From Carettochelys insculpta (Eukaryota > Chordata > Testudines > Carettochelyidae), in contig NC_134138.1 in the NCBI RefSeq assembly GCF_033958435.1, positions 193,041,298 to 193,105,297 of the forward strand: a stretch of 64,000 nucleotides of DNA, in the 5' to 3' direction. Positions 51,213 to 63,884 of the stretch are shown here, one piece after another. Made by a program: the position numbers and the translations under genes. The stretch's first letter is position 1. Each line of letters starts with the position of its first letter. The notes beneath the pieces are model-generated. The model saw only the letters and a program-made list of their open reading frames with translations, did no database searches and had not been told where the DNA came from.

Positions 51213-52892
51213 ACATAAAGGGTAACAGGAAGATATTCTATAAATGTATTAGAAGCAAGAGGAAGACCAAGGACAGGGTAGGCCCACTGCTCAGTGAGGA
51301 GGGAAAAACAGTATCAGGAAACTTGGAAATGGTAGAGGTGCTTAATGACTTCTTTGTTTCAGTCTTCACCAAGAAGTCTGATGCAGAAATGTCTTACATA
51401 GGCTACGTCTACACTAGCACACTACGTCGAAGTAGCCTATTTCGAAGTAAGGACATCGAAATAGGCAACTTCGACACGTATCGCCTACACGTCCTCCAGG
51501 GCTGGTGTCATCGACGTTCAACGTTGAAGTAGCGACGGGGAACATCGAAAGGAGCCACCCCAGAAGGAAATGTGGAGTGTCCACACACACAAGCGCTCCC
51601 CGCTGAAATAAGGGGCCAGCAAAGCCCCAAGCCGCTCCCTTAAAGGGCCCCTCCCAGACACACTTGCCCTGCACAGCATAAGATCCACAAAGACAACAAC
51701 CGGTTGCAGACCCTGTGCATGCAGCATGGACCCCCAGCTGCAGCAGCAGCAGCCAGAAGCCCTGGGCTAAGGGCTGCTGCACGCAGTGACTATAGAGCCC
51801 CACAGGGGCTGGACAGAGTGTCTCTCAACCCCTCAGCTGATGGCCGCCATGGAGGACCCTGCTATTTCGAAGTAGCAGGACGTGGAACATCTACACACGC
51901 CCTACTTCGACGTTGAACGTTGAAGTAGGGCGCTATGGGAATAGCGATTTTGACGTCTCACCGCCTTACGTCGATTTCAATGTCGAAATAGCACACGGTG
52001 CGTGGAGCCGTGACCCGTGCTATATCGACGTTGTGCCAGCTACTTTGAAGTAGCTGGCTAGTGTGGATGCACCCATAGTGAATGCTAGTGGTAAGGGGGT
52101 AGGTTTAGAGGATAAAATAAAAAAAGAGGAAGTTAACAATTACTTGATAAAATTAGATGTCTGCAAGTCACCAGGGCCTGATGAAATGCATCCTAGAATA
52201 TTCAAGGAGCTCATAGTGGAGGTATCGGAACTGTTAGCTATCATCTTTGAAAAGTCCTGGAAGTCAGGAGAGATTTTAGAAGACTGGAAAAGGGCAAATA
52301 TAGTGCCCATCTATAAAAAGGAAAAAAAGAACAACCCAGAAAACTATAGACCAATCAGTTTAACTTCTGTGCCAGAAAAGATAATGGAGCAAGTAATTAA
52401 AGAATTCATTTGCAACAACTGGAAGAAAATAAGGTGATAGGTAACAGCCAGCATGGATTTGTAAAGAACAGATCATGCGACACCAATCTGATTTCTTTGA
52501 CAGGATAACAAGTCTTGTTGATAAAGGAGAAGCAGTGGATATGGTATAACTAGACTTTAGTAAGGCATTTGATACAGTTTTGCATGATCTCCTGATCAAT
52601 AAACTAGGTGAATACAACTTAGGTGGGGCCACTTACTATAAGTGGGGTGCATAACTGGCTGGATAACCTTCTCAGAGTGGTGTTATTAATGGTTCACAGT
52701 CATGCTGGAAGAGCATAACAAGTGGGGCTCCTCAGGGGTCTATTTTGGGACTGGTTCTATTCAATATCATCACCAACAATTTAGATAATAGCATAGAGAA
52801 TGCACTTATTAAGACTGCAGATGATACCAAGCTGAGAAGGGTTGCAAGTGCTTTGGAGGATAGGGTCATAGTACAGATTCAGCAGGTAATAA
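51213..52892 (+). pseudogene. CR1 LINE reverse transcriptase, interrupted by a MITE
   Basis: Two blocks (51213-51400 and 52078-52892) belong to one CR1 ORF2. The first encodes the linker ending [11 protein letters not shown]. The second has reverse transcriptase landmarks in order: [35 protein letters not shown], then in other frames QHGFVKNRSCDTNLISF, DFSKAFDTVLHDLL, a GAPQGSILG motif and ADDTKL, where the usual Tyr of the YADD site is changed to Thr. Frameshifts, stops (for example at 52435) and the MITE 51401-52074 make it non-functional. The 5' end and endonuclease are missing. Sense is the same as SUSD5. Confidence 0.88.
51401..52074 (+). mobile_element. MITE, shared-end group, subfamily A (copy 5) inside CR1
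   Basis: The start GGCTACGTCTACACTAGCAC and the end GCTAGTGTGGATGCACCC are mirrored, with an exact ATA duplication (51398-51400 / 52075-52077). It has the subfamily A core (CAGCAGCAGCAGCC, CCCCACAGGGGCTGG, CAGCTGATGGCCGCCATGG). Because it interrupts the LINE reading frame, it inserted after that CR1. Confidence 0.9.
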
Positions 52893-53030
52893 CTTTAAAA
52901 TCGATATGTGACTGGTTTTGCATAAAGCATGTTTCAGTTATGTGTATTCATAAGTCTGTTTTCATAAAGCACAGGGGGGGCGCATTACAGTTTGTGCCTG
53001 AAAAGGTTGAATTCTCCTGTCAGATCAGTC
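52893..53030 (+). repeat. Interspersed repeat, copy 2
   Basis: GTTTTGCATAAAGCATG and GTTATGTGTATTCATAAG match 18090-18195. It truncates the CR1 fragment on its 3' side. Family unknown. Confidence 0.4.
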
Positions 53031-55117
53031 CACTTTGAATTGCATGGAAGTTTCCCTATGCTTTTAACTATCTTTCTGGCAGGGGAAAATTCTCTGCTTG
53101 TGTATCTGCTTCCTACACCAGACACATTCTACCCCCTAGTTATGATGGGAAATAGGGGGTGTGTTGTGGGAGAAGGAGTTAGGAGAGTAACATAGTGTAA
53201 GGCAGCACAAAGAAGTAGCTCCCCTATATGCTGTGGGGCCAAGAGTGGTGCCCACAGTCACTCAGAATCTGAGACAGACCCCAGTCACGCATCTCACCCT
53301 AGGTTCTTAGCTTATGACAAGATAATAAAAACACAAGACTTTGTACATTATACGCCCGTGGTGTCCAACACACTAGCCACTAACAACATGTGGCTAGTTG
53401 GCTTGAACAATAAATATATTTTCAGAATAACGTGGCTGACTTCAGAACATGGTTACAGACTGATCCATTTATAGCTTCCTGTTATTAATGTCTTGTTTCC
53501 TGCCTTTAACCAAGTTCAGGTTCATTGCTCGACTTGCTCCACTGAAAGTCAAAGAGTCTTTGATTTTTCTTTTTAAAAACATTCTCACCATGATTCAGAT
53601 TATTTCCCAGACTCTAGGCATGATTCTCTAGCCTCGTATGCCAGCAAGCATAAGGAGGAATTGCATCAACTTTCAACCGAGTAAAAATGGTGTCAGCTCA
53701 AAATCAGGCACTCTGCCTACCTAGAAAAAATTTCATTGGACTGTAAATATTTTGCGAACAACAGCAGAAATGCAAATAGTAGTGCAGTCTTCTATTTTTG
53801 TCTTTAATTAAAGCTTTTGTTTAGTCTCGCAAGCCTTGATTATTTAAGACTTTTGTGGTGCACTGAGTAGTGGGGATGAAACAGCAGAGTGTCTCTATAT
53901 CAGACTCAGATATGGTGTTATTTCCCCCCTTACTGCACTTGATTGTTCTTTGGTAACAATATATTTCTTGAAATAGATGTGTGTTGTTCACATTATTCTG
54001 AATTCTAGTTTATTCTGAAATCTAGACATCTGGTTTTAAATACTTGGCCCATTAGATTATATCCCAGCAGGGAAGTACTATGCCTTTCATTCTTCTGAGG
54101 CAGATAATATAGATCCATATAACATAAGCATGAGACCATTCAAAACTGAGGTCCTGCCTGCTCAGCATGGATATCAAAGTCCTATGGCGCACATCAGTAA
54201 ATCAGGATTTTCCCTGTATATCCCTAGCCATAATTTCCTTACTCTGGTATTCTGCAAAATGCAAAGCATCCCAGGGCTGGTGCCCTTCCACTAAAAGGCT
54301 GACTATATTTCAGTGGCAATATGATTACTGTGTGTTTTTAGGGCCCAATCTGATAGTTCTTTTTGAGGCAAACCCCTATTGATTTCAGTAGTCTTAGTTT
54401 GACCCTTCACGGTCAAATACATCAAATACTATATCACATCTAAAGTAGATTTTTACCTATTCATTCTAGAAATTTGTTTGAGTTTTTACTTGAAGAATAT
54501 CTTGATAACAAGTGGCCATTTTTGCACAGTCAACAGTGATACATTTTTTTGTCGCGTACGGTAGTTTAGCATTAGCGATCCAAACGCTGATTGACTTCAG
54601 TGGCCCAGGATTTCAACCCATCCCTTTGGTTGACGTTTGGCCATGCCAGGCACAGCCCCAACCCCGGCCAGCATGGGGCCTGGCCCAGCCCCCAACAGAG
54701 CCCTGCTCCCACACCAGGCCAGCACCAGCCCCTTCCTTGGCCAGCATGGGGCCCAGCCCATACACTTTAGATGCATAAAACAACAGGTTTCTGTCTAGAA
54801 CTTTCTTCCAGTGCAACTACCTCTTGCAAGGGGAGCTGCCACAGGCATTTGGTATTTTTAAAAGAGTATTGGAAAGTCAGTACATTTAAAATTAACGTTT
54901 TAGCAACACTCTCCAAACTTTATCTAACTTGATATAATGTGTCAAAGTTGCGGTGACCACTTACATTTCGAGGAAATACAAAACTACATTGAAAACTATA
55001 GGGTGACGTTTTAAGGCACAAAACTGCATAAGACTTAATTCAAATCATAACAAGATAGCTTCTTTCCAGGAGCCCAGGGTGTTTTCTACCAAATTAAATG
55101 TTACGTATTTTTTTCAG

Positions 55118-56379
55118 ATGAGGCTGAGGCACACATTGACTATGAAGATAATTTCCCAGATGACAGATCTATGCCTGTTGCTGAGCATGAGGAAGAACGA
55201 GGTGAAGAGGAAGGGGAGGAGGAACAAGAGCAGGAATTTTCCCACTCTAGAGGTACAGAGGCAGAAAGAGTTGGAAGCAGCAAAGATGTTACTCAGGATA
55301 CAGATTCTACGGAGAAGGGGAGCAAGGCACCAACAGAATCACCTGTGTCACTTCTGAGCCAAAAACACTTGTTTTGGTTCCCTGCAAAGTCTTTCAATGA
55401 GCCAGAATCTGACAGAGAGACAAACGATGCCACTAAAACACACATTTCTGATGGCAACAACCACATTGGAGTGAAAACCATTTATCATGATGCTGGTACC
55501 AAAATGATTTATGACAGTGATGATTTCCCCATTGGACCTGTTCTTGTGAGCAATGATACAAGGGCAAAGAAAGATGCAGTCACCCATACTGATGAATCCT
55601 GGCTAGACGGTTACCCTGTAACTCAGGAAGCAGTAGCAGATGAGGAAGAGGAGGGGGATAAGGTTGATGGGTCAATGGGGACAGAAGAGGACCTTATCCT
55701 TACAACTGCTCAGCCAAATCATGTTGAAGTTAGGAACGCAGGCAACACCGATCCAGCTCCAGACATGGATTTAATGCAGATTGTGGTAGCCCCAACAAGG
55801 ATGCATGAGTACAGTATGAAAGAAGTGTCATTAGCACTAACACCAACAAGTGCTCCTGAGAATGTGAGTGCCAGCAAGGGCTTTGATGTGATCAGGTACC
55901 GCCCAACCACATCTTTGGTATTCATGTCTCAGGAATCTGCTACCAACATGCAGCATGACTTCCCCAGCTTCAAAACTGCTACACTGAAAACCTCTACAAC
56001 AGTTAGTCCCATTGACGGCATTCCACATCCAGAGGCAGAAGAGACAACAACACACCAAACACAAGCAGCAACCACTACACCAACTTTGGATGTCTTTACG
56101 GACTCACTATCTAATGAATTAATTAAGCAAGAAAATCTCACCTATGGCACAGAAGAAAAACTTCTTCCCACTTCTGAACCTTGCATAGGGGAAGATTGTC
56201 CGAGCCCAAGTAAAGGTCCCATGATAGCTATCATTGTGATTATTCTGTGTTTGTTACTGTCTTTGGCTGTATGGTACTTCAGAAAACGGCAACAGAAGAG
56301 TTCTGTATATAAACTGAATGGGAAAGGTCAGGGTAGGCACACCCATCATCACCAACAGATTGAAATGCAGAAAGTTTAA
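55118..56379 (+). CDS. SUSD5: SUSD5 last coding exon: ectodomain stalk, membrane segment, tail
   Basis: The acceptor TATTTTTTTCAG (AG at 55116-55117) is followed by two bases that complete the split Asp codon, then 419 codons and a TAA at 56377-56379. In order: DEAEAHIDYEDNFPDDRS directly after the sushi domain; a Glu-rich run (about 55180-55240); a long ectodomain with QKHLFWFPA, DESWLDGYPVT and several N-glycosylation sequons; a Thr-rich mucin-like part (about 55970-56100); a short CxxxxC pair (about 56183-56202); a membrane segment of about 20 hydrophobic residues (56221-56280); then the basic stop-transfer RKRQQK and a His-rich tail ending QQIEMQKV. Layout, length and the C-terminus fit vertebrate SUSD5, a type I membrane protein. 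An ATG at 55171 inside the exon is not the true start. Confidence 0.94.
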
Positions 56380-56680
56380 TCTGCTACATGTTTTTGGTAC
56401 ACACTAGAGAGCAAGGAAAAAAGGTCACGTGAATAGTGGACACTGAAATCCAGCAGTGCAGGCAGCAGGGGCAAAAACCAAAGAAAAAAAAACTTGCATG
56501 TAGCAGAAGGAAGGTTAACTGTTTGAAATCACAACTTAATATAACTTGCCATCTCATTTTTACCACAAGAGTCTTTTGGGAAATCTCAACAAAAAGAATG
56601 TTTGATAGCACAACTGGAGATCACCTAGCTTTTTACATTTTACTCAGATTAATTGATAAAAGCAAACTCTTTGTCTACTA

Positions 56681-57005
56681 CAGGTTGAACCTCTCTAGTC
56701 TGGGCAACCTCTCTAGTTTGGTCAACACTATCTGGTCTAGTATCATCTGTGATCCAGCATGATTTTAGTTAGCCAGATATCCACTGATCATGGATGTGAC
56801 GTTTCCCATGGTCCCATAAAGTTTGTTTATGTCTCCAGTATTCTGTATTTAGCTCTAATTTTCCCTTAAGGCCTTCTAAGAGCCCACTAAGCAGTGGCAG
56901 TGTTGGTAAGGCTGCTAGACAATATTGACTTCCTGTGGTTTGGTAAATTCTCTGATTCAGCACTGGTCAGGTCAGCCTCGTGACAAACTAGAGAGTTGCA
57001 ACCTG
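56681..57005. mobile_element. Tigger-like MITE (CAGGTTGAACCTCTC ends), copy 1
   Basis: The left CAGGTTGAACCTCTCTAGTC is mirrored by GACAAACTAGAGAGTTGCAACCTG at the right, preceded by TA. ATCCAGCATGATTTTAGTTAG and GGTCCCATAAAGTTTGTTT recur in 59414-59738. It probably lies within the SUSD5 3' UTR. Confidence 0.7.
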
Positions 57006-57064
57006 AACATTGTTTGGTTACAAGCCAGTGGCAGGACTGGTCAGACTTTTCTGTTTTACTCTCA

Positions 57065-57282
57065 AGGTATGTCTACACTACGCAGCTTTTAGTGACAGTG
57101 CTGTGTCAACACTGCCCTGTTGATAAACGTCAGCATGTGTGTGAATGCTGTTTGCTGGCACTTTTGTCAACAAAGCAGCATTCACGTTTTCACTTGTAGT
57201 TGCAAACCTTCTTCATTCTTTTTTTTTAAGCACCTGTGAACAACAAAAGTTTTGTTGATCAAATGAAAGTGTAGACATAGCC
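57065..57282. mobile_element. MITE, shared-end group, subfamily D-like
   Basis: Ends are AGGTATGTCTACACTACGC and AAGTGTAGACATAGCC, with a TCA duplication (57062-57064 / 57283-57285). The interior has GTGTCAACACTG and TTTTGTTGATCAAA motifs. Confidence 0.7.
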
Positions 57283-57334
57283 TCAGTGAAACAAAGAGGT
57301 AAGGGGCAAAAGTCTCTGCTCTGGTCTACACTAG

Positions 57335-57571
57335 GGGCTTGTCTATACTAAGTGGAACATTGATCCGGTCAGAGTCAATCTTCCGGAGTTTGATTTTGCA
57401 TGCCTGGTGAAGATGCTATCGCATGGAGTACGGGAAGTCGACGCAAGACTGTAGAGGTTAGGTTTCCACTAGGGAAATAAGTCAATAAGATATATTGATT
57501 CAATCTACACAAATGCTATAGCTAGAATTGTGTATCTGAAATCAACTTATTTCCCTAGTATAGACATAACC
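57335..57571. mobile_element. MITE, shared-end group, subfamily G (copy 2)
   Basis: Ends are GGGCTTGTCTATACTAAG and CTAGTATAGACATAACC, with a TAG duplication (57332-57334 / 57572-57574). The arms contain TGATCCGGTCAGAGTCAAT and AAATCAACTTATTTCCC, as in 675-971. Confidence 0.75.
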
Positions 57572-58539
57572 TAGGATTCTATTATGACATAAGTCCCTAT
57601 ATTTCAAAATAACAAGTGGAGTGGCCACACTACCATGTCCTTTATTTTCAACTAATGAGCCTTATTTTAAAATTGACATCTAGCTTAGACCAGGGCCATG
57701 AGGAGTAATGCTTTGAAATAGTGGTAGTGTGGACATGCTATTTCAATTTAATTATTTCGAGAGTTAACAACTCAATTTTAGTTATTTCGAAATAGTTTCC
57801 TCGACAGAGCATATGATGGCTTTGATATTTCTTTTAGATTTAATCAAATTTGTCAGGGTAGACCAAAACCAATGATTAACAAAGCATTGCACGCGAGGAA
57901 AAATATTTGATACAGTATTGTAATGTAATGGGCAATACTGCATTTGGACAGATGAGCACTAAGGTACTTTTCGTCAATGTTGTGAAAAATTTTGAAGCAC
58001 ATTAACCAAACATATCATTAGGATATCTTGGGGGGTGGGCATGCTGCTTTAACCTTAGGAAAGATGTGCCTTTTTATATTACTTTTTGTGGAGGTAGTGC
58101 TGTCTCACTGGAATTAAGACAATACAAATACTAGAAAAGTCTTTTCTTCCTTTAAAATGTGTAAGCACTGAGGTAGTTAGTGCACCTCTCCTTACAGTTG
58201 ACAGGAATAAAGCATTTGGCAGGAAAATACAGCTGTCATTTGTTCTTTTGGGTAATAATGCTCTTTCTGAAGACAAGGTGATCAAGATGTTGAATTCAAT
58301 TACACAGTCTGTAACGTACAGTTTTAAAAAGGTATGTTAAATATATTTGCCACATTATTCTGTGGGATGACTGAAGTTCCCTTGTACACTCAAGTACACT
58401 TAAAAAAAAAGAAAAGAAAAACACAACAGCTCTTGGAGTCCTCATGAATGGTTCCCTGAAAACCTTGTTTAATGTGCAGTAGCAGTTATAAAAAAGCTAA
58501 CGATGTAAGAAACAATTATGAAAGGGACAGCTAATAAAA

Positions 58540-59190
58540 CAGAAAAATAATGTCATGATATAAATCTATGGTACTCCCGTACTTAGAATACCGCATGCAG
58601 TTCTGGATACCCCATCTTAAAAAAAAATAGGATTAGGAAAAGCAGGGAGAAGGGCAACAAAATTATTAGGTACCTGGAACAGCTATCAGATGGTGAGAAG
58701 GTCAAAAATCTAGGACCCATCAGCTTAGAAAAAGAGATGAGTGTTGAGGGGGAGATACTAGAGGTCTATAAATTCATTAATGGTTTTGAGCAGAAAGAGT
58801 TGTTTACCCCTTTATGGAACATAAAAACTGAAGATCTCCCCCACTGGCAACAAACACAGCAAAGTACTTCTTCACAGTGCACAGCAACCTGCCTGGGGAT
58901 ATTGTGGAGACCAAAAGAATAAGTAGGTTCCAAAAACAAAAAGAGAAATGTTCATGGAGAATAGAGTCATCAATGGCTAGGAGCCAACATGGTCAGGGAT
59001 GCAGTCCTGAGCTTTAGGTGTTCCTAGCTCAGAGTGGACAATTCAATAATTGCTCTGTTCTGTTGATTCCCCCTGAAGCTTCTAGCACTGGCCACTGCCA
59101 GAAGACAGGATACTAGGCTAGATGGACTAAGGATATGACACACTAAGGATATGACACAGTCTGGCCGTTCTTATGCTTTCATTCTCTGAT
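58540..59190 (+). mobile_element. CR1 LINE 3' end
   Basis: Sense-oriented CR1 tail: GAATACCGCATGCAGTTCTGG, GAAGGGCAACAAAATTATTAG, GAGGTCTATAAATTCATTAATGG, then the 3' UTR with GACAGGATACTAGGCTAGATGG and the terminal GGCCGTTCTTATGC...ATTCTCTGATG. AAGGATATGACACA is directly duplicated (59128-59160). It is non-coding now. Confidence 0.75.
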
Positions 59191-59413
59191 GAACTGAGGG
59201 GGAACACAAAATGGTCAAAAATATTATGTGGAATTGTGGGAAATACATACATTCATTAAAAAACTGCTTATTTTGGTTTGAAATATGAAACAAATCTAAG
59301 TCTCGGCAAACATGCCTAATTGTTATGATGAAAACCCTTACCTTTTATATGGGATGTTGTTTTAGTTATTTAAAACATGGAGACTCTTTGAACATAACAT
59401 CCTATTTAAAATA

Positions 59414-59738
59414 CAAGTGAACCTCTCTAATCCAGAACACTCTCGTTTGGCAAACTGCGTAATCCAGCATGATTTTAGTTAGCTGGATGACCACTTATCA
59501 TGGGTGCAGCCAAGTTTCCAGTGGTCCCATAAAGTTTGTTTCCAGCCACTAGTTCTGGCTCTCAGTGTTCTAAGTTGCTATTTAGCTGTAATTTACCTCT
59601 AAATGTCTCCTAAGAGCCCAGTAAGCAGCAGAAGTGTTGGTAATGTGCTAGAAAATATTGACCTCCCGTCATCTGGCATATTCTTGCGTTTGGCACCAGT
59701 TAGGTCCCAAGGGTGCTGGACAAGCGAGGTTCAACCTG
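59414..59738. mobile_element. Tigger-like MITE (CAGGTTGAACCTCTC ends), copy 2
   Basis: Left CAAGTGAACCTCTCTAATCC mirrors right AAGCGAGGTTCAACCTG. It shares the ATCCAGCATGATTTTAGTTAG and GGTCCCATAAAGTTTGTTT blocks with 56681-57005. TA precedes it at 59412-59413. Confidence 0.7.
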
Positions 59739-62700
59739 TGGTTAAGAATAAATATGGAAGTGAGACAGAAAGAAGGTGGCTTGTATCATCTCTGGAATAA
59801 TTTGATTTAGGAGTGAAAAAAATCTTACTGTTTGTCCTTACCTGTCCAAATGACAAATATAGCACTAGTAATGATGAATAATCTGCAGGTCAGAAATGAG
59901 CTTGTCTTCTACTCAGTCTCAGCCAAAATACTCAAGTTATTCAAAAGATCAAAGCATAAAAGGGGAAAAGGTAACATATTGAAAGATATAGCAGTTGAGA
60001 TCATGTAGGGCCAAATTCCATCGTCAATTCCTGTGGGGTATATCGGCCTCTCAATGTCTTTCTTCCTGAGGTGTCGTCGCTCCCCCTCACCAGCATAATA
60101 TAAATACTTCACAACCCAGCTACACCACAACTGTTTTTCTGCATACGAATGCCAGAGCTGGTGTTAGGGGGTAGCAAGCAGAGCAAATGCAGGGGCCCCA
60201 GGCCGCTATGTGAAACTAAGTTATTCAGGCTTCTGTTTCAGCCCTAGGTGGTAAAACTTATGGACCTGGTGCTTCAGCTCTGCGTAGCAGGGCTTCGCCT
60301 TTCCACCCTGGGCACCAGTAACTCTAATGTTGGCCCTGCTTGGTGGCAGGGCGGCCGACAGAATTGCCAGGCCCCTCAACAAGATGGGTGGGGAAGCCAG
60401 CTCTGTACTCCCAGAAGGGGCAGGCTAAGGAAGCCAGCCTGCAGCACCTCCTGGACTGTGCCATGCCACCCCCACAGCCCTTAGCATGGCCTGGAGTGAG
60501 CTGCCAGGGGCTCTGGTAGTGATTGCAAGGGCATGATGTTCTGTCTGTCACCACCGCCGCATTAGCAGCAGCCAGGAACTCCAGGCCGTTCTGAGTTGCT
60601 GGACCTTGGGGCAGTTGCCCAGCTGCTGGTGGGCCTGCTTGGTGGACCTCCAGAAACCTGCTCATCACCCCTCTGGGAGGCCCCAGACCCTGGTTAAGAA
60701 TCAGTGGTGCATATTCTGAGTAACTTTAGCCCTAGTGTATGTAAATCAACCCCTATATACTAGTAACAAATATTAAAAAAAGGATTTTAACAACATTTGG
60801 TGAAAGAATATGTTTTTATAGTGAGTGAGAGGAGCGGAGTATTGTTGCCTGGACGTACACAGCAAGAACAGAAATGGTGCAGATTTGTAAATCGTGTTTC
60901 CCGTTATAGTGCATGATTTTGTTATTTTAATGTGTTATAGAATATGAAATAACCTAGAATGACAGTTGTAAAATATTTTATGAAGTACTTTTTTAAAAAC
61001 AATGAATATAGCACTAAGTAGCTCCACAGAGTCAGTTAACTAAACCATATAGCGTTATCTGTGTGCAAATACACTGCAAAATAAATGCAAAACCCATCAA
61101 TTTTAAACTTCTTTAATCTTAAAAGCACCATATCATTCAAGCAACATATACAGAACTGTAACCCAGAAGTACAGCTCCAGAAGCTAAGTAAACAAAGTCA
61201 GTCAATAATGTTAGTGTCAGGAATCAAACATGATGTAAAAATCATAGCCAAATAAAGGTACACATGCAAACTGCATGGGGCTTTTGTGAGACTCACAGAT
61301 GCTCGTTATTTATGAAGAGGAACAAAATGTACATTAACCTAGTACTTCTGAGATACCTGCAAGGGATGGGAGGCCTGAGGTGGCAGTGTGTGCTTTTGTT
61401 CAAATAGCTCATTTGTTTGTAGAGGAAATACTGGTCTTGTCATCAGGTATTTCTTGGAGCAGATATTTTGATATCAGTCAGTAAATGTTAAGTTCAGGTC
61501 GTCAGTCTAATTCTATTCAACAGAATGTTGCTTTCCTCCAAGTTACATCCAGAACCAGGATAGGTATGGCGATTGTGGATGAAAAGACAAAAGTGAGGGG
61601 AGGAATTACTTAGCAGAGTAAATGGGTATAACTAGCTGCAATGGGTTGAAATTAAGAAAGGGAAAATTGAGGTGGAAAACCAGGAAAAATGATGACAGTG
61701 AGAACAGCTAGCAGAGCAGTCTGTCTTTTTAGGTGACCTTCACAGTGGCATCTTCCTCAAAGGAGGCTCCTACAGCTTGACATTTCAGAGCCAGACTGGG
61801 AAAAACACTACCAGATTTGCAAAGGGAAATTGAAAGTATTTCTGTATTGCAATGAAAATCCTGCAGCAACAAGCCTCAGAGCCTGGATGAATTCATTTGG
61901 GCTCAGGGTGCAGTGCAGATGCTCCCACTTGGGCTAGAGCCTGTGGTTTGAAACCCAGCGGAGGAGGGTTGCAGAATCTGGGTTCTAGTGGGAACGTCTA
62001 CACTGCTTTAACCCTGCAGGTCTAAGCCCCATTAGGATGTATAAACTGACCCGGACCCCAAGACTCAGCGCCCCAGCTTTTCTTGGTAGTGTAGAAATAG
62101 CCTCTGAGATTCACTTGTCCTCCCATCCCACAAAAACAACTTATCTCCAGTGTTTGGGAGTGATCCTGCAAATTTTTCCCACAAGGCAGAGAGGTTAGTA
62201 CTTGGAGGTGACCCATTGAAGTCAATACAATTCCTCACAGGAGTAAACTCGAGTTTTGGAAAAGTTTGTGGGATCAGTCCCTTCTCTCTCCTCTCCTGAA
62301 CAAACATATATAACCTGCTTCCCCCCATCTCTGGGCACGCTCTTTCTGTAGCGGTCTTAACATTTACTGACCATATCACAACACCTTATTCATCTCACAC
62401 CAAGCTTCATGGTGTGGTAGGAATTCCAAAATATATAAACATTTCTAGAGAGTGATGTTTTTATAGGCTTCTTGCCTATAAACTGCATCAATTTTTTAAA
62501 TATACAGGCCTCGGATTTGCATACTCACAAACTTGTAATATTAAGAAACAACATAATGCTATTTGTCAAAGGAAATGTTAAAATAATTACAAGAAGTGAT
62601 CAAGGCAGATACATGACTTGTCATTTTATAGGACTATACTTCAGACAATCAATAAATGCTCCTCCACTTTTTGCAGACAAATAGTAGAGAGACTGGGTCA

Positions 62701-63489
62701 AAGCTCATTCTAAAACAACAGTTAACAGCTATATGCATGTACAGTTTTGACTCCCATCACCGCATTATTTTAAAATAAGTGAAAAATGCTTTGCTTTGCA
62801 AATGTAAAATGAATCATATTAATCAGTGCCATTTGAATGCACCTATCCAAAAGCTATAGAGGTGGGGAGGGCAGTTACAAATAATCAAAGAAACTTGTAC
62901 CCAGAGGTTAGCATTTATAAACTTTAAACCCAAAACTCCTAAATGATTTTTCTTCCAAGGTCTCTTTGAGGGGAGAGGCAGGAGAAGAGTCTAAGCGACT
63001 GAATATTTCCTTTTTAAAAAAAGTCTCCATTTATTACATTTTTCTTTATGCACTGAAGAGGAGTTATGGTATAAAAACCTGTTCTGCTGGCATGTGTAGC
63101 CTGATTTACAAAACCTTTGGCTATTTCTTACTCACATCTCTTTCTGTATGTAGCATAAACTCTCCACACTAGGTCATTCACACGTTGAGTCACCAGAAAA
63201 AAGAAGTTGCTGTTTAAAGTATGGCAGACAACCAAAAGTTCAGACAGCGGCAATGAAGGATTAGTTGTGGGTTTTTCTCACTGCCCTGCTGCAAACTGCA
63301 TCACAGCTCTATGTTCAAACATTATTAAACTAGTGTGTTTTCTCTGGCATCAGCTGCTTCTCTCCACAGTTTAAGTATTGAACTTTTTTCTTAACTGAAG
63401 TAGCTTTGGTTTACAGCCCACATAAGAACTTTGAAATGTATTTCTAAACTGGCATATGCATGCAACTGTTTCCCCTCCATTGCAGCCAT

Positions 63490-63495
63490 AATAAA
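63490..63495 (+). terminator. SUSD5: Candidate polyadenylation signal
   Basis: AATAAA is followed about 20 bases later by a CA and then by a T/G-rich stretch (TGCCTTTGTTTATTTG), the usual arrangement of a functional site. If used for SUSD5 it would make a 3' UTR of about 7 kb, so this is tentative. Confidence 0.3.
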
Positions 63496-63884
63496 CATGA
63501 ATACTTTTACAATCCAACATGCCTTTGTTTATTTGCAACTCAGTATTTAGAACTATAAGAAGTGTGAGTTATTAAACATCACTTTTTAGTGAAACCCTTT
63601 TAAAAGGGCAGATTTCCTGTGTTTGCCTTTGCTGCCAATATCCACCAATATTAACATTTCTGAATGCAGGGATATACAAGGAAGATTAGTTACAGTAACG
63701 CGGTAAGAAAAAACCACATAAAACAGAATAGTCTAATGTGGTTTTAGAAGGCATAAAGGACTAGATTGTTTCTGATGTACATCTTTCATTATGTCTATGG
63801 CTGTGGCTCTATACTGCAAAACATGTATCTAAAAATGGCACCTTTTCACTCAGCAGTATTTCCCGCAGGTATTCGGAAGAACAT

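Noticed and set aside
55171..56379. Stand-alone 402-codon gene starting at the ATG at 55171
   Set aside because: The frame is open upstream to the acceptor at 55117 and joins the sushi exon in phase; without it there would be no signal peptide for a membrane protein.
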